64,000 nucleotides of DNA from Betaproteobacteria bacterium (lineage in GTDB: Bacteria > Pseudomonadota > Gammaproteobacteria > Burkholderiales > Ga0077523). This document shows positions 56,658 to 64,000 of the stretch, piece after piece. The stretch covers positions 372,001 through 436,000 of the forward strand of contig JADJPK010000031.1 in assembly GCA_016713305.1 (NCBI GenBank). The letters run 5' to 3'. A program made the translations under genes and the position numbers. The notes beneath the pieces were generated by a model, which was not told where the DNA came from, ran no database searches, and saw only the letters and a list, made by a program, of their open reading frames with translations. Position 1 is the stretch's first letter. Every line of letters starts with the position of its first letter.

Positions 56658-57034
56658 CGTGGTCTCTCGTTGCTCCATAAGTGGGTCCGAAGGCCCGGCG
56701 GCGCCTTGCGGCCGTCCATGAGATGGGGCCGCTCTCCCGGTTGATCAATGTCCTGTCTGGCCCGTGCGGCCCGAGCGATGAAAAGCGCAGTGACGGGCGA
56801 AGCGAGAACGGCGAACACCGTGATCAGGATTTCGCGCAGGCTCGGATAACCTGCCAGATTGGAAAAATACAGCATCGACGCCGTGAGAAGACAGCCCAGT
56901 CCCAGCGTCGAAGCCTTGGTGGGGCCATGCAGGCGCGTGAGCAGATCGGGAAAGCGCACGAGGCCCACCGCCCCCAGGGCAACGAATGCCGAGCCGATCA
57001 GCAACAGCAGCGACACGAGGATATCGAACATCAT
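56654..57034 (-). CDS. mnhG: Na+/H+ antiporter subunit G
   Basis: 126-residue membrane subunit with three helices (LVSLLLLIGSAFVALGAVGL, LLTASMLYF, ILITVFAVLASPVTALFIARAA), the MnhG/MrpG signature PDLLTRLHGPTKASTLG between helices one and two. The start at 57034 has GGGGGACC upstream. Seventh component of the Mrp complex, which exchanges cytosolic Na+ for H+. Overlaps the TerB gene. Confidence 0.93.
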   Translation of the reverse strand: MMFDILVSLLLLIGSAFVALGAVGLVRFPDLLTRLHGPTKASTLGLGCLLTASMLYFSNLAGYPSLREILITVFAVLASPVTALFIARAARARQDIDQPGERPHLMDGRKAPPGLRTHLWSNERPR

Positions 57035-57047
57035 GATAGGTCCCCCC

Positions 57048-57317
57048 TCACTCGATCGAAGCCCTGCGTTCGAGAAGGCGGGCACCCGCCACCGTAGCGA
57101 CGAAGCCCAATACGACGATGAGCAGGGCCACCTCGAAGTAGAGCGTCGAGCGGGTCTTCACGCCCAGGACGAGAACGAGACCCGCGATGTTCAGATAGAG
57201 CGTGTCCACCGCCAGAAGACGGTCGCAGGCGCCCGGACCCCGCACCAGACGCCACACGGTGGCGAAGAGCGCCACGGACAGAAAGACCGTGGCTACGGCC
57301 ATCGCGATGTTCAGCAT
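57048..57317 (-). CDS. mnhF: Na+/H+ antiporter subunit F
   Basis: 89-residue three-helix membrane subunit. WRLVRGPGACDRLLAVDTL is the MnhF hallmark, including the conserved Asp. It begins inside the end of mnhE (seven-base overlap), at ATG 57317. The frame extends far upstream but that part is the mnhE shadow. Confidence 0.93.
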   Translation of the reverse strand: MLNIAMAVATVFLSVALFATVWRLVRGPGACDRLLAVDTLYLNIAGLVLVLGVKTRSTLYFEVALLIVVLGFVATVAGARLLERRASIE

Positions 57318-57805
57318 GCAAACACCTCCTTGAGACGCCTTTCGTAGCGATCCCTGATTTCTCCGGCGACTGTCGAGGAATCTTCCGCATGGAGAACATG
57401 GACGACGAGCCGGCCGGACGCCGGATCGGCCTCGACCGTGAGGGTGCCGGGAGTCAGCGTGACCGTCGCGGCGAGCACGGCCACCACGGCGGGATCGTGG
57501 ATGTCGATGGGAATCTCCACCATCGCGGGCCGCAACGCCGAGGGCGAGCCGATGACCCATCGGGCGACCCGCAGATTGGCGACGACGATGTCCCAGATCA
57601 CTACGGACACATACCCGGCCAATGCTCGAGCACTGCGGATGCGCGGAAACCTGGGAACGAGGGGCGCGGTGGCCAACGAGATGAGTGCCGAGAAAAGGGC
57701 ACCGGTCAGAACGGTTCCCGCAGACGCATCCTGTGCCAGCAGCATCCAGAAGATCCACAACACGATGAACGTGCGCCAACGGATCGAACCTCGCGAACTC
57801 GTCAT
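57311..57805 (-). CDS. mnhE: Na+/H+ antiporter subunit E
   Basis: 164-residue subunit with N-terminal helices (FIVLWIFWMLLA and following) and a cytoplasmic C-terminal domain. VEIPIDIHDPAVVAVLAATV and TLTPGTLTVE are conserved in MnhE. The ATG at 57805 overlaps the mnhD stop (ATGA). Confidence 0.93.
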   Translation of the reverse strand: MTSSRGSIRWRTFIVLWIFWMLLAQDASAGTVLTGALFSALISLATAPLVPRFPRIRSARALAGYVSVVIWDIVVANLRVARWVIGSPSALRPAMVEIPIDIHDPAVVAVLAATVTLTPGTLTVEADPASGRLVVHVLHAEDSSTVAGEIRDRYERRLKEVFAC

Positions 57806-59350
57806 CGTGCCTCCTCCGGCTCACCGGCTTGCGGTCGCACGTCGATACGCAGGCGCCACTTCAGGCCGGACCCTTCGAGCACCGCACCGAGATATTGCGA
57901 GGGCGGGATCAGCGTCGACACCGCTTCCCTGACATAGCGGTCGGCGTGCCCCGCCGCAATCGTGAGAGCGGCAATGGCCGCCATGAGCAGGCCGAGGGGA
58001 CGAACCGATGGCATCTGCGAAGGAACATGCTCTGGCGTCCCGGAAGCGAGTTCCGTGGACCAGAACAGACGAATCCCTGCCCGCGCGAGGACGAACAGTT
58101 GCAGGGCCGACGCTGCAAGCGCGACCGCGAGGATGCTCGGCTGGGGATGCGAACGCCGACAACATCGTCGCCTTGGCGAGGAAGACTGCCAGTGGCGGCA
58201 TGCCGGCGACTGCAATGCTCACGATGAAGAACCACGCGGCGACGGAACCGGACACGCGCGGCCCGCGAGAGAGCCTGTCCTGCCAGGCACCGCCGCGGAC
58301 GGACGCCACGATATCCGAAAGCAGAAAGAGCGCCGCGATCGCCAGGGTGCTGGCGACGGCATACAGGATGCCTCCCGACACGCCGCGAAGGGAGAAGGCA
58401 CCGATGCCCATCAGCACCGACGCCGAAGACGCTGCGGCAAGCCAGGCGGCCAGCTGTGACAGTGTCGTCGCCGTGAACGCACCGAGCGACGCCAGAACCA
58501 GAGTGACGAGTGCGAGCGGCAGCACCGACGCTTCCAACCCCGCCGCTGCCGGGCTCAGTCCGAAAACCACGGTGCCGACGCGAAGCGTCGCATAGGCCCC
58601 GACCTTGGTCAGCACGGCGAACAGCGCCGCCGCCGGAGCCGCCGCGGCGGTGTACACCGAGGGCAGCCAGGAATGCAAAGGCACGATGGCGGCCTTCAAC
58701 AGGAACACGACCAGCAGGAGCAGCGCTCCGGCACGGATCCACGGAACGTCGGCAGACGCGGGATCGGCGAATGCGACGCCCAGGTCGGCCATGTTGAGCG
58801 TCCCTCCCGCGCGGTAAAGCAGACTCACCGCGATGAGGAACAGAGCGGAACCCGTCAGATTCAGGGTGACGTAAGAGACGTTCGCCCGGAGTCGCGGCAC
58901 GCCGCCCCCGTGCGCGAGCAGGGCGTACGAGGAGATCAGCATGATCTCGAAGCACACGAAGAGGTTGAACAGGTCTCCGGTGAGGAATGCTCCGTTGAGA
59001 CCCATGCACTGACAATGAAAGATCGCGTGAAAGTGACGTCCGCCTTCGTCCCAGCGGGGAACCGAGTGAAGCAACGCGGCCAGCGCCACGATGGCCGACA
59101 TCGCGATCATCGTCGCCGACAACCGATCGAGCACGAACACGACCCCAAGGTGTGCGGGCCAATTGCCGAATGCGTACACGAGAGCCGGACCCGATTCGGC
59201 GTGGACCAGTAACACGCCGCACACCACCGCGCACAAGGCGCTGGAACCGATCGAGACAACGCGTTGCCACCGGAGGCTGTTTCCAAGCAGCACCAGGATG
59301 CAGGCAGTGAGGCCCGGCAAGAGAAAGGGAGCGGCGATCAGGTGATTCAT
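57802..59350 (-). CDS. mnhD: Na+/H+ antiporter subunit D, one frameshift
   Basis: About 516 codons of a proton-translocating, NADH-dehydrogenase-like (ND2/4/5-type) subunit with roughly 14 helices. The proton-channel region contains LKAAIVPLHSWLPSVYTAAA, with the essential Lys. The frame breaks at 58143-58146, where a four-G run (plus strand) should be three. AKATMLSAFAS is continued as QPSILAVALAAS in the next frame, which then ends at the mnhE overlap. The start at 59350 overlaps mnhC by ATGA. Sequencing indel is the simplest reading. Confidence 0.9.
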
Positions 59351-59676
59351 TGCGGACCGTCCCGAGGGACTGCGGATCCGTCCTCGTCCGCATGCTTTCG
59401 CCTGACCATCAGGACGGCCAGGTATGCGGTCATGCCGAATCCGATCACGATGGCGGTGAGGACGAGAGCCTGCGGCAACGGGTCGGTCATGGTCGGGCCG
59501 GCCCCGACGATCGGAGGACTCCCGAACATCACGCCCCCGGCCGCGAAAACGAAGAGATTCACGGCATAGGACAGCAGCGCCAGTCCGAGTACGAGCGGAA
59601 ATGCGGCGCCTCTGAGCATGAGGTAGACACCGCATGCGGCCAGAACGCCTATGGCGGTCGCGATCAGCAGTTCCAT
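59347..59676 (-). CDS. mnhC: Na+/H+ antiporter subunit C
   Basis: 109-residue three-helix subunit homologous to NuoK. Features: GVYLMLRGAAFPLVLGLALL, SYAVNLFVFAAGG, and DPLPQALVLTAIVIGFGMTA, the last being a near-invariant MnhC segment. Overlaps the AB gene by 13 bases and mnhD by four. Confidence 0.94.
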   Translation of the reverse strand: MELLIATAIGVLAACGVYLMLRGAAFPLVLGLALLSYAVNLFVFAAGGVMFGSPPIVGAGPTMTDPLPQALVLTAIVIGFGMTAYLAVLMVRRKHADEDGSAVPRDGPQ

Positions 59677-62456
59677 GACCGCTCCGGTGATACGGAAGGG
59701 GATGCGTCGAGCGATCTCGAAAATTCGTCGAGGACCGTCATGACGACACCGACCACGAGCAGATACACGCCCAGATCGAAAAGGATTGCCGTGGACAGAT
59801 GCACCTCACCGAGCAGCGGAACGGTCCAGTGGCCGGCAACCGAAGTCAGGAAAGGGCTGCCGATGCCCAGCACGCCGAGCCCGGTGATGGCAGCGAGAAG
59901 AAGCCCCGCTGCCACGAGACGGGGAAAGTCCGCCCTGAAGGGCGCGAGCGCAAGACCGCGATCCACGATGCCCAGGGCGAACAAGGCGGTACCGGTCGTG
60001 AGACCCGCGACGAATCCGCCTCCCGGAAGATTGTGGCCACGAAGAAAGAGATGCAAGGAAACGAGCAACGCCAGGGGCACCAGCGCACGCACCATCAAAC
60101 CGGGGAAGACCGGAACCGGCGCACCCCTTTCATTCGGCGGACTCTCGGTGCGGCCCAGCATGGCCACGATGCCGAGCGCTGCGATCGCCAGCACGGTGAT
60201 CTCCCCGAATGTGTCGAAACCGCGAAAGTCCACCAAGATCACGTTGACGACATTGGCTCCCCCTGCTTCGGGCACGCTGCGCGCGATCTGCTCGGTCGAA
60301 ACGCTGCTGCCACCGCGCGTCATCATCCACCACGCTGCCACGGCGAGCGTACCGCCGACCCCTGCCGCGAGTGTGACGTCGACCCACCCGAGCCTGGACC
60401 GCGGTCCGCCGGCGGATGCAGAGTCGAGCGAGGGAAGCGCGACGAGCAGAACGAGCGCCGTCACCACCTCGACCGCCACCTGGGTAAGCGCCAGATCCGG
60501 GGCGGAGAGGTAGGCGAAGGTGGCTGCGACGATGATTCCCGCTGCGCTCACCAGCATGAGCGCGGCAAACCGGCTCCTGTAGCAGGCACTCGCGCACACG
60601 GCAGTGGCGAGCAGGGCAATCCACCCGGCGACGGCGACTGGATCGATGGCGCTGTATCTGGCAATGGACCAATGCGGCAGGACCGGCAGCAGAGGCCACA
60701 GGACCGCTGCCATGGCACACACGAAAAGGATTCTGAGGGATTGGGGCAGCGTGCGCGCCATCGTGAATCGCATGACCGCCCCGGCGAGCGTGTCCAGCGA
60801 CGCAATGGTGCGTTCGAACGCGACACGCCCGGTCCACGCACTCCCGACATGCGCGTGGAGATTGCGCCTGCGCTGGAGCCAGAAGTAGACCGCCAGGCCA
60901 CCGGCCAGGGCCACGAGGCTCATGAGAAAGGGCGCGTTGACGCCATGCCACACGGCAAGATCGAAAGGCGGCAAGGGCTTTCCGACCACAGGCCGCGCCC
61001 CGAGACGCAGCAGTCCGTCCACCACCAGCCCGGGCATGACGCCCACCAGCACGCAGGCAACGACCAGGAACTCCATGGGAACGCGCATCCAGCGCGGCGG
61101 CTCGTGCGGCACGCGTGGCAGGTCCCTGGGCTCGCCGTTGAAGAAGACGTCGTGCACGAACCGCGTCGAATAGGCCACGGCGAAGACGCCAGCGAGCGTC
61201 GCCAGGGCGGGCACGACGAACGAGAGCGACGCCCGGCCGGCCAGCGAAAGCGTTTCCTCGAACAGCATCTCCTTGGAGAGGAAGCCATTGAGAAAGGGAA
61301 CCCCTGCCATCGCCGCGGCGGCAACGGTTGCGAGCGAAGCGGTGACCGGCATGAGCCGCCACAGACCCGCGAGCCGCCGCATGTCACGCGTTCCCGCCTC
61401 GTGATCGATGATCCCGGCCGCCATGAACAGCGACGCCTTGAATGTCGCGTGATTGATCAGATGGAAAACCGCTGCCACCGTGGCGAGATCGCTGTTGAGA
61501 CCCAGCAGGAAGACGATCAGGCCCAGGTGGCTGATGGTGGAATAGGCGAGCAGCCCCTTGAGATCGTGCCGGAACATCGCCTCCCAGGCTCCGAACACGA
61601 GCGTCGCGAGCCCCGTTCCGCCGACGGCGTAGAACCAGAGGTCGCTCCCGGACAGTGCCGGATGCAGGCGCGCGAGCAGGAAGATGCCCGCCTTCACCAT
61701 CGTGGCCGAGTGCAGATAGGCGGAGACAGGCGTGGGCGCCGCCATCGCATTCGGGAGCCAGAAGTGAAACGGAAACTGCGCGGACTTCGTGAAGGCGCCC
61801 AGCAAGATCATGCAAAGCGCGATCCCGTAGCGCGGATGGGCGCGGATGGCGTCGCCCATGCCGTTGATCGAGGAAATCTGGGCCGTACCCGCGATCTCGG
61901 AGAGCATCAGGGCGCCGCCGAGCAGACACAGGCCGCCTGCGCCCGTCACCGTCAGAGCCATTCTTGCGCCGGAGCGGGCATCCGAACGGTCGCTCCAGTA
62001 GCCGACCAGCAGGAACGATGCGAGGCTCGTCAGTTCCCAGAAGAGCACCAGCAGCAGGAGATTGTCGGACAGTGCGATGCCGAGCATCGCGCCCATGAAC
62101 GCCAGTAGCGTCGCGAAGAACCGGCCCGCGGGATCCGACTGCCCGAGGTAGTAGTGCGCGTACAGGATGACCAGAAGGCCGATGCCCAGGACCAGCCCCG
62201 AGAACAGGAGCGCCCAGCCATCCAGCCGGAACGAAAGGTGAAGCCCGAGTGCCGGCACCCACGGCACATGCACCGAAGGCACGGCGCCGGCAGTGACATC
62301 GAGGCTCAGGACACACAGGATCGCGGTGGCAGCAGCAGGGCCGACGGCCGCGGAAACCGCGATGACCGCACGGGTGCGCGCCCGGAACAGCACCGGCAGC
62401 AACGCGCCGGAGAAGACCAGCAGCGGAATCAGCAGAAGGGCCACGGCGGACGTCAT
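59664..62456 (-). CDS. mnhAB: Na+/H+ antiporter subunits A and B fused
   Basis: 930 residues. The N-terminal part, about 775 residues, is MnhA: an ND5-like chain with about 20 helices and the conserved LHSATMVKAGIFLLAR with the Lys of the proton path, and LLVLFWELTSLASFLLVG. From roughly 775 on it reads as MnhB (HNLPGGGFVAGLTTGTALF). Genes A and B are separate in Bacillus; the fusion is common in proteobacteria. The ATG at 62456 has AGGG upstream. First gene of A/B-C-D-E-F-G-terB, driving Na+ export, pH and salt tolerance. Confidence 0.93.
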   Translation of the reverse strand: MTSAVALLLIPLLVFSGALLPVLFRARTRAVIAVSAAVGPAAATAILCVLSLDVTAGAVPSVHVPWVPALGLHLSFRLDGWALLFSGLVLGIGLLVILYAHYYLGQSDPAGRFFATLLAFMGAMLGIALSDNLLLLVLFWELTSLASFLLVGYWSDRSDARSGARMALTVTGAGGLCLLGGALMLSEIAGTAQISSINGMGDAIRAHPRYGIALCMILLGAFTKSAQFPFHFWLPNAMAAPTPVSAYLHSATMVKAGIFLLARLHPALSGSDLWFYAVGGTGLATLVFGAWEAMFRHDLKGLLAYSTISHLGLIVFLLGLNSDLATVAAVFHLINHATFKASLFMAAGIIDHEAGTRDMRRLAGLWRLMPVTASLATVAAAAMAGVPFLNGFLSKEMLFEETLSLAGRASLSFVVPALATLAGVFAVAYSTRFVHDVFFNGEPRDLPRVPHEPPRWMRVPMEFLVVACVLVGVMPGLVVDGLLRLGARPVVGKPLPPFDLAVWHGVNAPFLMSLVALAGGLAVYFWLQRRRNLHAHVGSAWTGRVAFERTIASLDTLAGAVMRFTMARTLPQSLRILFVCAMAAVLWPLLPVLPHWSIARYSAIDPVAVAGWIALLATAVCASACYRSRFAALMLVSAAGIIVAATFAYLSAPDLALTQVAVEVVTALVLLVALPSLDSASAGGPRSRLGWVDVTLAAGVGGTLAVAAWWMMTRGGSSVSTEQIARSVPEAGGANVVNVILVDFRGFDTFGEITVLAIAALGIVAMLGRTESPPNERGAPVPVFPGLMVRALVPLALLVSLHLFLRGHNLPGGGFVAGLTTGTALFALGIVDRGLALAPFRADFPRLVAAGLLLAAITGLGVLGIGSPFLTSVAGHWTVPLLGEVHLSTAILFDLGVYLLVVGVVMTVLDEFSRSLDASPSVSPERSWNC

Positions 62457-62686
62457 GCCCGTACCCTGTCGGCAAGCGACCCGGTCATGCGGCACCGGCC
62501 GCACGCATGCGGCGAAAGCGGGTGGAGATCATCGGAATGGCGCGTTCGCATTGGAATGGATCCGGGAGTGCGTGGTCCGGGGACGGAATCGGTCATCGTC
62601 CGAAGGTGTTGGCTACGGGCATCCCTCAATGTCGTGTCATGCACGCCGATAACCCGGTCACTGTGTCCCCTTTCCGAGGAATCGCC

Positions 62687-63112
62687 TTGAAACGCGTCGC
62701 ACTCCTCCTGTCGGCCGTCCTGGTGACCGGCTGTTCGCTGCCGCTGCGCATGGTACCGGACAACCCCATCCCCATCTCCAACAGCTTCCAGCCCCCTCTC
62801 GACGGCGTCGTGGCTGGACTGGTCATCGGCGCGGCTGCCTGGTACGTCCTGGATCCCAAGGCACCCAACTGGGAGGTGAAGACCATGCGCCTGGACACGG
62901 AACGCGTCGAGATCCGGTTGCGGAAGAAGCGCTTCTCCACCGGCGGCGACGGCGAGGCCCAGTGGCTCTTCCAGCAGCACGCGAGGGAAATCGCCGACCG
63001 CAACGGGGCAGGCGGCTTCCAGATCCTTTCCTACACCGAAGAAATCGATTCGGAGACCACGTTCGCCCGCCGTCTGACCAGAGGGGTGGTCCGTCTGCTG
63101 CCACCCGCGTAA
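62687..63112 (+). CDS. Lipoprotein of unknown function
   Basis: 141-residue protein starting with a TTG at 62687 (GAGGAA six bases upstream). The N-terminus LKRVALLLSAVLVTGCSLPL is a lipoprotein signal with lipobox LVTGC, so it should be lipidated on the Cys. A short hydrophobic patch GVVAGLVIGAAAWYVLD follows. The rest is a small mixed domain. I do not recognise the family. Divergent from the antiporter operon. Confidence 0.8.
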   Translation: MKRVALLLSAVLVTGCSLPLRMVPDNPIPISNSFQPPLDGVVAGLVIGAAAWYVLDPKAPNWEVKTMRLDTERVEIRLRKKRFSTGGDGEAQWLFQQHAREIADRNGAGGFQILSYTEEIDSETTFARRLTRGVVRLLPPA

Positions 63113-63236
63113 GGAATTCGCGGCAAGCACCGCTCGGCGGGATCCTCCGGTCCCGATTCGTGTGCAGTCCGGTCCCGGGAACTTCCGGTCACACCGTACA
63201 CTCTGCAGGTCACACGAACTCCACGCTCCCCCAGAC

Positions 63237-64000
63237 ATGTTCCACCGAGATCGGTTCCCCTCGCCTGCTTCATCCGGATGCTTTCACGGGGGCAGGATCC
63301 TGCTTGCGGCACTGGGACTGGTGCTGATCCTGGCTGCGTCGGGAGCGTCGGCACAGACCGTCTATGCCGATCCGGCCGGCCGATTCTCCCTCGACATACC
63401 GAAGAACTGGAGCGTGATCTCCAGAGCCGGCGGGCGCGTCACGATCGGGACCCGCTCCAGCAGTGCCGCCGTGACTTTCCGTGACGACGCATCTGCCGAC
63501 ATCGTGCTTTCGCAGCTCTTGGACGAAACGGCGAGATCATGGACACGTGTCGCGGTCACCGAACGCTCCGTGGTGACGACTGCCGGAGCGACCGGCTCTG
63601 TCGTGATCGGAACGGGCGTGAATCCCAGGAGCGTGCCAAGCATCTTTCGCATCGCGGTCGTGCCGCTGCAGGGCGGCATCCTGTCGATCGAGTCCGCCGT
63701 ACCCAAGGAACACTACGGGCTGACGCGGCTTGCGCTGGAGAATCTGGAGGAAAGCGTGATGGCCGGCGTACCCGTGTCCCCTGCGCGGACAGAACCTGCC
63801 GTCGACCGTGATGCTGCCGAGATGGAGGAGGCCATGCGCGCCGGCATCGTTTCGCGCGAACAGGCGGGCACGAACGAAACCGCATCGCAAGCTGCCGCGC
63901 CTCCTCCGCCAGCGGCGAAAGGCAAGGCGGTGTTGGGCGTGCGCGCTCGCGATCTGAGCGAGACCGAGGGACTTCGCCTGGGACTCGAGCGCGGTGCCGT
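63237..64000 (+). CDS. PDZ-domain exported protein (3' end outside window)
   Basis: Partial protein of at least 254 residues, running off the window. The N-terminus has a signal peptide ending near GASAQTVYADP. The next 150 residues resemble a PsbP/DUF1795-like domain that begins DPAGRFSLDIPKNWSV. A proline/alanine linker leads into a PDZ domain start, AVLGVRARDLSETEGLRLGL. The ATG at 63237 has a weak Shine-Dalgarno. PDZ-tethered exported proteins often bind peptides or tail ends of partners; the actual role is unknown. Confidence 0.75.
   Translation, partial: MFHRDRFPSPASSGCFHGGRILLAALGLVLILAASGASAQTVYADPAGRFSLDIPKNWSVISRAGGRVTIGTRSSSAAVTFRDDASADIVLSQLLDETARSWTRVAVTERSVVTTAGATGSVVIGTGVNPRSVPSIFRIAVVPLQGGILSIESAVPKEHYGLTRLALENLEESVMAGVPVSPARTEPAVDRDAAEMEEAMRAGIVSREQAGTNETASQAAAPPPPAAKGKAVLGVRARDLSETEGLRLGLERGA

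Noticed and set aside
59799..62108. A 769-codon rightward open frame over the antiporter A/B gene
   Set aside because: It is rich in His/Glu/Arg and mirrors the codon pattern of the membrane protein on the other strand.

Overview
The window looks like chromosomal DNA from a GC-rich betaproteobacterium. The evidence is the high GC3 throughout, the neighbourhood pcnB-folK-deoxynucleoside kinase-panC, hda divergent from purM-purN-DUF3108-rsmB, rpmB-rpmG next to radC-coaBC-dut, a PEP-CTERM-anchored protein, and frequent GTG/TTG starts. I see no insertion sequence, prophage, CRISPR array, rRNA or tRNA. The genus cannot be fixed from sequence alone.

Layout. 1-6.1 kb: end of an MFS transporter, a PsiF-like periplasmic protein, then a leftward catabolic cluster (enolase-superfamily acid dehydratase/racemase, D-2-hydroxyacid dehydrogenase, SDR, FAD-linked hydroxyacid dehydrogenase). 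6.2-8.3 kb: a leftward chain of four overlapping genes led by a type IV pilin-like protein. 8.5-20.9 kb: housekeeping genes (cysK, panC, deoxynucleoside kinase, folK, pcnB, HAD phosphatase, hda, purM, purN, DUF3108, rsmB, MscS channel) plus a lamin-tail PEP-CTERM protein. 21-25.3 kb: a fatty acid desaturase with a palindromic operator-like site in its promoter, rpmB/rpmG, radC, coaBC, dut. 25.5-29 kb: a lanthanide-type PQQ alcohol dehydrogenase with its MoxJ/XoxJ-like binding protein and cytochrome c, separated and ended by strong terminators. 29.1-45.7 kb: a leftward signalling island of three very large paralogous multi-PAS/GAF histidine kinases and two response regulators, one REC plus anti-sigma-type ATPase and one REC plus PP2C/SpoIIE phosphatase. 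A DUF192 gene is wedged in on the other strand. 46-55.7 kb: sodB, a PP2C-like phosphatase, a histone-deacetylase-family amidohydrolase, a DUF2007 protein, a radical SAM protein, an alpha/beta hydrolase, a sulfurtransferase, a thioredoxin-like protein, an isochorismatase-family hydrolase and small proteins. 56.2-62.5 kb: a complete leftward Mrp/Mnh-type Na+/H+ antiporter operon (AB fusion, C, D, E, F, G) with a TerB-like gene coupled to its end. 62.7-64 kb: a lipoprotein and the start of a PDZ-domain protein.

How it fits together. The alcohol dehydrogenase oxidises an alcohol in the periplasm and would pass electrons to the neighbouring cytochrome c. The kinase/regulator island has the parts of a phosphorelay feeding a partner-switch (kinase-type ATPase against PP2C phosphatase), but no STAS antagonist or sigma factor is present in the window.

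A major caveat: I find twelve single-base frameshifts in eight genes, including sodB and mnhD, many beside homopolymers. Assembly or sequencing indels are at least as likely as true gene decay. Coordinates for those genes span all frames.
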